From: an uncultured bacterium
GTDB taxonomy: Bacteria; Cyanobacteriota; Vampirovibrionia; Gastranaerophilales; Gastranaerophilaceae
Length of the DNA stretch: 11,000 bases
Direction of reading: 5' to 3'
Assembly (NCBI GenBank): GCA_900314375.1
Contig: OMVC01000015.1
Span: 1 to 11,000, forward strand
Made by a program: the position numbers and the translations under genes
Part shown: positions 1 to 9,000 of the stretch, piece after piece
How positions within the stretch are numbered: position 1 is the first letter of the stretch
Layout of the letters: each line of letters opens with the position of its first letter
The notes under the pieces: model-generated
What the model was told of the DNA's origin: nothing
The model's input: only the letters and a program-made list of their open reading frames with translations
Databases searched by the model: none

Positions 1-2
1 GC

Positions 3-3000
3 ACAATCAACCTCGGAGCAAATTCAACAACAAATATTAACGGCGGATGGAACGGCTCAAATGGCAGAATGAATATGGCTTCAGGTTCAGTTTTGAATCT
101 GGCAGGCGCATTAAGTGATAATACTATTAATCTATCCAAAGCGACAATCAATTTGACAGGTTATACTCAAGAGGGCGGCACAAGGACTTATGGCTCATTA
201 TCATTAAATGGTTTGACTGTTGATGAAGCGCAAGGAAGTTTAATAAATACTCAAAATAATGTATTAGATAATGTATCGCTTGGCAATGTAACATTGAACA
301 GTGATTTGAAACTGAATATTGACGCAAATGTTGAAACTGCACAGGCAGATATGTTTGGCGCAGCATCAATCAATGCAAACGGTCATAAGATTTTGATAGA
401 TAATATCAAGGTATTAGCTGACGGTACAAGCAAATATATTTATGCTCAAGTTGTAGATGATACTTTAAAAGCTCATACAGGCTTATCTCATGAAGACTTT
501 ACCGCTTCGAAATTGAGCGGACAAGGTTCTTATACAGTAACATATCAGGCTCGTGGTTACGGTCAGGGCGGTTGGTTAACATTCAATAATACAGATGTCA
601 ACAACCTTGTAATTGCAGCACGCACTGCAGGTGATGACGTTGTTTATGCAATGGCACATGACGAAAGCATAACAGAAGATTTAGCACAAATTCCTGATAC
701 AACGACAAACGCAATCGGAAATCAGGTTGGCAAAGTATTTACAATCAATGCTGATAAACACAATATCAACGGCGACGGCAAAGGCGGAATAACCGTATCC
801 GAAGGTCAAACATTAAATATCCAAAACGTCGGTGCATACACAACAGACCAAGAAACCGGCGCAGTAACCATCACCAACAACGGTTGGAACGGGTTTGAAG
901 GAACAGTTCTTGATAATTCCGGCACATTGAATGTAAGTGATTCAGTCTTTGCTAATAACCATTTACGGTATAATGGACCTATTGGAAATCGGGGGGGGAC
1001 AATAAATTCTATTTCAGACACGAAATTTTATGAAAACTATGTAAGTGGCGAACGTGCTTTAGGTGTGGCTATTCTCAATACTGGATCAATAAATTCTATT
1101 TCCGGAGAATTCATCCGAAATTATGCAATTGTTGAAGAAGATACATATGGAGGTGCTCTATATAACGAATTTGGTCATATTGGTACAGTAAATGCAACTT
1201 TCACTGACAACTATATATACGGTCATGAAGCTAGCTCTTATAATCTTATAACATCAGCAGGCGGAGCTGTATTTAATTACAACAAAGGTGTAATTGACCG
1301 TATATCAGGTGATTTTACAAGGAATTACGCATTTGGTAACTTTGAGATTAGCCCTCTTGGTCTCCCAACTGTAGCAGGTGGAGCGATTGGCAACACAAAT
1401 ATTATGACCATTGTAGATTCATCTTTCTATGATAATGCAACGAGTGGTGTTGGCGGCGCAATTGCAAATGCTGCTTTGGATGGAAATAATATCGGATTGC
1501 TTAATATTTATGCTCTGGATAAAAACGTGTTATTTAGCGGTAACAAATCCGGTGTAACGCCTATATTAACTGATGGTAAGGTAACAGGAGTTACCGGCGG
1601 AGTGGCAAATGACGTCTTTAACGCAGGCACCTTGAACCTTAACGCTGCTGATGGCAAATCAATCACATTTAGCGGATCAATCACAGATTATTCAACGCCT
1701 GTCGGCACTATAAATATTAACGCTGAAGAAAACCAAACAGGCACAATCAATTTCAATTCAACTGTAACGCAAAACAATATTAATACTTATTCAGGAACGG
1801 TTAATACAAATGCCGCAGTTAATGCAAATAGCAGTGCGGTAATTTCAGGCGGGTTATTCAATGCCAATGCAAAAATAACAACACCAAGTTTAGCATTATC
1901 GGGCGGCACATTGCATGCAGGTATAAATGATGCGTTTGCAGTAACGAACTTCAACGGAACAGGCGGCAACTTAAACTTTGTAACGGGCGCAATCGAATCT
2001 CAAACATTGGGTAGTGTTTCATTATCTAATACAGTTGCATTGGCAATAGATGTAGCATTGAACGGTTCATCAGCAACCAATAGAGGCGACAGAGTTTTGG
2101 CAACCTCTGTAGTTGACGGCTCAACTGGAATGATAGACTTGAATTCCGTAACGGTTGTAGCAGATACGGATAATCGTTATACAAAAGTTTATTATACAAA
2201 CGGCGCATTGAAAGATAACGCATCATCTCAAATAACATCATTGACAGGCGCAGATGGAACGACAATATATAGCGTATCATCAGGTTCGGATTCAGATGGC
2301 GCATATTTGATGTTTAAGAATAGTGATATTTTGAACCTTGTAATCGCATCAAGAGATTATGAGGGCAATGTATCAGATGCGACAACACCGACATACAGAT
2401 TATCTTCAGACGAATCAATATCTGCCGATATAGCTGAAATCGGTTTGACAAGCAACACGACATCAATCGGCAAATTAGCATACGGTATTAATGGTGATGC
2501 TGCAGTAGCGGAGAATGCAAACTTCACGATAGACGGTGCGGGCTATGGAGTAAATGGCAACGGCAAAGGCGGAATTACTGTCGGCGAAGGTCAAACATTA
2601 AATATCCAAAATGTCGGTGCATACACAACAGACCAAGAAACCGGCGAAGTCACCATCACCAACAACGGCTGGAACGGGTTTAGCAGCACTGTAGTCCTTA
2701 ACGCGGGTATAGTAAATATTAAAGATTCAGTATTCTACGGCAACACTGCAAATAATTCAGACGGTGGTGTGCTATATAGTTCCGGCACTGCTTCTATAAC
2801 TGATTCAATGTTTGCAAACAATTCTGCTAACAATGGCGGTGCTATATCTTCGTATGCTGGTGTATCAATCGGCGACAATAATATATTCCAAAATAATACT
2901 GCAAGATATAATGGCGGAGCAATATATGCAAGTTCGGTTACTGTCGATGATGGTGCAATTTTCGAAAATAATAGTGCTTATAATGGCGGTGCAATATATG

Positions 3001-6000
3001 CAAGTTTTGTCGAAATCGGTAAAAATGCGCAATTCTTGAATAACAAAGTTACCGGAAATGCTCCGGGAGGTGCAATATTTGCAAATTCAAAAGTTACTGT
3101 CGGAGACAATGCAAAATTTGAAAACAATTCCGGTATGTTTGGTGCAATATATGCAGGAAATGATGTAACAATCGGCTCCGGTGCGCAATTTGTAAATAAT
3201 ATCGGTACGGGTTCAGGACCGGGAGCAGCTATTCATGCTTCAGGCAAAATAACAACAGGTGCAAATTCAAAATTTGAAAATAACTATTCAAATTTATTTG
3301 CAGGTGCAATATATGCAAATTCCGTAGATATAGGTGCAAATTCCGTATTTAAGAATAACTATGGCGCCGTAAACAGTGCGCCTGGTGGTGCTATAAATAT
3401 ATATGGAGGTAATACTTATACCTCAACAATAACAGATACCGACTTTATTGATAATGCAAATGCGGGTGACGGCGGTGCAATCGGTATAACAGGTGCAAGT
3501 ACGGTAAATCTTATTGCACAGGATAAAGATGTCGTATTCTCCGGCAATAAGTCAAAAGCAACGATTACACGTAATGCCGAAACAGGGGAAGTCACTGTTG
3601 AAGGTGGTGTTGCAAATGATATTTACAACCAAGGTACATTGAATCTCAAAGCTGGTCAAGGCAAATCGATTACCTTTGGCGGTTCAATTACTGATGCAAA
3701 TTCTCCTATAGGCACAATAACCGTTGGTGATACTTCAGGTACTTATGCAGGTGATATCAACTTTAATGATTCCGTAACTCAAAAAGATATGACGATAACT
3801 TCAGGTACGGCAAACATTGGTGCAAGTGATTTGAAGATAACAAACGGTGTTCTAAACAACGCTCATTTGAACTTGTATGACGGTGAATTGACTACTGCTG
3901 TCAGAGGTACCGGCACAACACATATTGATGCAAATGATAAAGTTATTGTGAATACAACAATAACAAACAACACGTTGTCTTTAGATAAGGGTACAGCAAA
4001 AATTGCACATAAAGACCTGCTAACGCTTGCAGGAACTATCGGTAATGGCGGCGCTTTAGATATTGCAAATAACGAAATCGAAAATCTTAACCTTGCTAAT
4101 GTAACGCTTAACGGTGAAGATATTAAACTATCAATTGATACTAATTTTGAAACTCGAGTTGCTGATGTAATCAGCGGTGTTGTCATTTCAAATGAAGGCG
4201 GAAATCATATTGTAATCCAAAATATCAACGCAATTTCCGATACTGTACTTGGAGCAACGGTTCCTTACGGTATAAAAGTTGCGGAACAAAATATTAAAGA
4301 TAACGTAATTTTGGCAAATGATTTCTACGTAAATTCAGAAAATCTTCGCAACAATTACTTTATAACTTATGGCGACAGCGACGACGGTACATACGGTCAA
4401 TTAGAAATTGCATTTGCTAATCTGAAAACTGCTGTAAATAACGGCTCAACTCAAAAAGTTTATACAATGGTGGAAGATGAAACCGTAACAAGCGATTTAG
4501 GCAATTTAGGCGGTACGACATTATCTGTAAATGCAGGAAACAATAAGATAACAGGTCAGGGTACAACAGGCGGCATAAATGTTTCTGACGGTCAAACATT
4601 GACATTAAATGATGTTAGTGAATATTCAGGCTTCGATACTGTTGTAACCAATAATGAAGGCGGTACGGTTAATATTAATAATTCAACCGTAAAAGATAAC
4701 AGTACCGGTGTAGATAATAAATCAGGCGCAACAGTAAATATAACCGATTCAAGCTTCAATAACACAACAACAGATGTAAATAATGCCGGTACAATGAATT
4801 TAAACGGCGATAATACTTTTGAAAAGAAAGTTACGGGTTCGGGTGATACCAATGTACAAACAGGTAAAACTGTTGTGGGTGAAAATGCCGAATTTAGTCA
4901 AGGTGATTTGACAGTCAGTGAAGATGCGCAATTAGAAAATAATAATAAAGTTACAGTAAACGGTTCATTGACTAATAACGGTACAATTACCAATACTGAT
5001 GAATCTGAACTTAATATAAGCGGTAATACTTCAAGTAATTCCGTAAACAACGGTACGATAGATAATGACGGTGTAATTACCGTAAATTCTAAATTTACAA
5101 ATAACGGTGAAATATCAGGTGACGGTTCATTAGAAAATAAATCAAACTTCACAAACGCACAAGACGGTACAATCGAACAGAAAACCGTAACAAATAACGG
5201 TGCTACATTGAATAATGCCGGAACAATCACGGCTGAAACAATTTCAAATACAAATGGCGGTGTAATTAATTCTAATGCATCTAATTTAACAGGTGCTATT
5301 TCAAATACCGCAACCTTGAATTTAACCGGCGGAACGAATAATAATACCATCACAGGTTCAAACGGTACAACAAACTTCGCAGGTGAAACTGTTAACAATG
5401 CGGAAATAACTCAAGCAACCGTTACAAATTCAGGTTCATTGGATAACAATTCAACAATAACGGCTGCTATAAATAACAGTGGTTCATTAGATAATACAGA
5501 CGGAAAACTTGTTGGAGCTATTACTAATAATGAAAATGCATCAATCACGTCAAGCGCATCAAATTTAGTCGGTGCAGTTGATAACGACGGCACATTGGTA
5601 CTAAATGGCGGAACAATTCAGGATACAATTTCAGGTGACGGTACTACTCAAATTAATAGCGGTGCTGTAACACTTGATAATAAAGAGATTACAGGCAACG
5701 ATATTGAATTAAAAGACGGTGCGACTTTAGCAATAAGAAATAATGGCGATATTAGTGAAGCTAATTCACTCATAGCAAAAGGCGGTACTGTTGATTTACT
5801 TGATAACGCAACCAAAACAACTGATTTAGGTAACATAGATTTAAGTAATGGCAACTTGAATGTAGCTATAGATGCAGATTTGGCAGCTGTTAAAGGTGAT
5901 GTAATAACAGGTCAGGTTACGGAAGAAGGCGGCAGCATCTTATTATCTGAAGTCAGAATATTAACGGATTCAACATCAACAATTCCGTTGGAAATACTTG

Positions 6001-9000
6001 TTGCGGATACAGGAGTTCGTAATTATGTTGATTTAGCAGATAATGCAAGAACTTCATCTTCTCAAACAACAAGTTATTTATTGACTTATACAAAATCAAC
6101 GGGTGAATTGACATTTGAATATTCAAATCTTGAAAATGCAGTGAAATCTGAAACACCGACAAAGGTATATAATGTTGGCGAATCAGGAGAAACTGTTAAT
6201 AATGATTTGGGCGAATTGAAAGGTGATTCACTTGTTGTAAACGGAAACAATAAAAATATTACAGGTCAAGGAACAACAGAAGGTATAACAGTTTCTGACG
6301 GTCAAAGACTTGCAATAAACGATGTTGATAATTATTCGGGATTTGATACAGCAATAACTAATAATGAAGGCGGAACGCTTGATATAACAAATACCGATTT
6401 CAACAATAACAAAACTGCTGATATCGATAATGACGGAACGTTAAATTTATACGGAACTGATTCGTTTGATAAAGTAACAGGCGAAGGCACTTCAAACATA
6501 AAGGCTGATTCTCAAGGCAATGGCGCTGATGTTACGGTCAATAATAACGGTAAATTCGAGCAAGAAGAAATAAATATTGATGATAAGAGTGCATTACACA
6601 ATAACGGAACTGTAACAGCAGACAATATCAATAATAATGGTACATTAGATAATAATAAGACCGTAAATTCTGATATTACAAATTCAGGAACTGTAGATAA
6701 TTCCGGAACAATTAATGGCGATATTGATAACAATGAAAATTCGCAAATGGCAAATACCGGAAAAATTAACGGTGATGTTAAAAACGACGGAACAATAACA
6801 AATACAGGTTCAATAAAAGGTGATATTACGAATAGTGAAAAAGGTGATATAACATCAAAAGCTGATGGTATTGACGGTAATATCGCAAATGATGGTGAAT
6901 TGAATTTAACCGGTGGAGCAAATAATAATGTTATAACAGGCAACGGCACTACAAACTTCAGCGGAACCGGTTCAAATAATTCAACAATTACTCAACAATC
7001 TGTAACCAATTCCGGAACATTAACAAATAATGGTAATATAAATGCGCCAGTAGACAATACCGGTAAATTAACGAATTCTGCAAGCGGAACAATTACTGAT
7101 ATTACAAACGCTGAAAACGGGGAATTTAATAACAAGGGTCGGGTAACCGGTGATACTGTAAATAACGGTACCTTGAATAATAAAGGCTTGATATCAGGTG
7201 ATTTAACAAATAATCAAAATGGAAAAATTAATAATAACGGTAAGATAAATTCAGAAAACATTTCAAATGACGGAACAATAACTACAGCTACGCAGGATTT
7301 ATTAAGTCCAAATGCCGTCAATAATAACGGTACAATAACTTATAATTCCGGTTCCCAAACGCATGTCGACGTAACAGGAAACGGTAAGATTAATTTGAAT
7401 ACTAATTCAGGATTATTGATAAATAATTCAATTACCGGAAACCAAATTAATTTGAATAATTCTATTATTTCGTTCGGTAATAACGGCGATATCTCAAATG
7501 CTCGTTCATTGAATGTCAATGGCGGCGGAATTAATGTGGAAGACAATAAAGTTTCATCAACTAATTTAGGCAATGTAAACTTGAATAAAAATTCAAAATT
7601 GATGATAGACTTTAATGTAAGTAACGAAACTTCCGACAAATTAATTGCAAATATAAACAATAATGGCGGTAAATTTGTTGTTACAAGTATCAATATAAAA
7701 GGTACAACACTAAAAGACAGAATCAGAGTTCACCTTGGTGATACAACTACATTGGGACGTAAAAATACAACCTCTACAACATTCAAATTGCCTGATATTG
7801 TTACACCAATCAGACGATTACATGGTAGTGTTTCAGGCGGTTGGTTGAATTATTCCGGTGGTGGCAGCGGTTATAGTGATTTTAACCCGTCTGTTATGGC
7901 AAGTTCTGTGGCAACTCAAGTCGGTGGTGTAATTACTCAAAATGAAACCCTACATCAAGGTTTCTACCACATGAACAGATATTCAAAATATCCGTATACT
8001 CAAAGATTTGCTGCAGAAAATCCGAATACTTATGCAATAAATGAATCTGCACCGGTTTACACTTCAAAATCAGAATTACCTTTGACTTCCGAAGCAATGT
8101 GGACAACACCTTATACAACCTTTGAAAAAGTCCGTTTAAGAGGCGGAGTTGGAGTATCCAATGTTGCTTATGGTGCTTTGTATGGCGGCGACAGCAAATT
8201 AAAAGATTTGGGTAACGGTAAAAAAGGAGTTGTTTCAGCGTTTGTTGGTTACAACGGTAATCACATGTCTTATGATGGCATAAGCATGAATCAACAGGGC
8301 GGTTTGTTAGGCGTAACGGGAACATTGTATAAAGGCAACTTCTTTACCGGTTTAACTATGTCAGCAGGTGCTTCAGCAGGTGAGGCTTACACTAATTTCG
8401 GCACAGATAATTTTGCTATGATGACAGCGGGTATCGCAAACAAAACCGGTTATAACTGGGAGTTAAAAGATGGCAAAATAATAATTCAGCCGACAATGTT
8501 TATCGGTTATACATTTGCAAATACATTTGATTACAGGAATTCTGCAGGAGCAAGAATCGACAGTGACCCTGTTCATGCAATTCAAATCGCGCCAAGTTTA
8601 AAAATTATCGGCAATACAAAAACCGGTTGGCAGCCTTATGCAGGGGTTGATATGGTATGGAATGTCCAGACAGGCGGGAAAGTAATGGCAGAAGATACAA
8701 GACTTCCTCAATTGTCTGTAAAACCTTATGTACAATATGGTGTCGGGTTACAAAAATCTTGGGGCGACAGGTTCACTGCACACGCACAAACTATGTTAAG
8801 AAATGGCGGCAGAACAGGTATTGTTTTGAGTGTTGGATTCAGATGGACATTGGGTAAAAAACAAGATACTAAAACTCAAGTAAGAGCTAACACCGTAAAT
8901 AAAACTGTATCCCAACCAAAACAAGTTATTAAAAAACTGTATAATACTGTTCCTGATTACACAACAAAAACATCAACGAGTGCAAAAATTGAAAATATAT

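Noticed and set aside
69..71. ATG at 69 as the start of the giant gene
   Set aside because: The same frame is open to base 3 with solenoid-like sequence, and neither a ribosome site nor a signal peptide follows or precedes this ATG.
4898..5398. Antisense open frame of 166 codons (and similar ones near 6512-6949, 3863-4186, 7340-7693)
   Set aside because: They mirror the biased Asn/Thr/Gly codons of the repeats. The products are hydrophobic low-complexity strings with no recognisable domain or ribosome site.
4617..7490. Frequent 'aataacgg' words as a DNA-level repeat or CRISPR-like array
   Set aside because: They follow the codon frame of Asn-Asn-Gly motifs with irregular spacing. There are no constant repeats with unique spacers.
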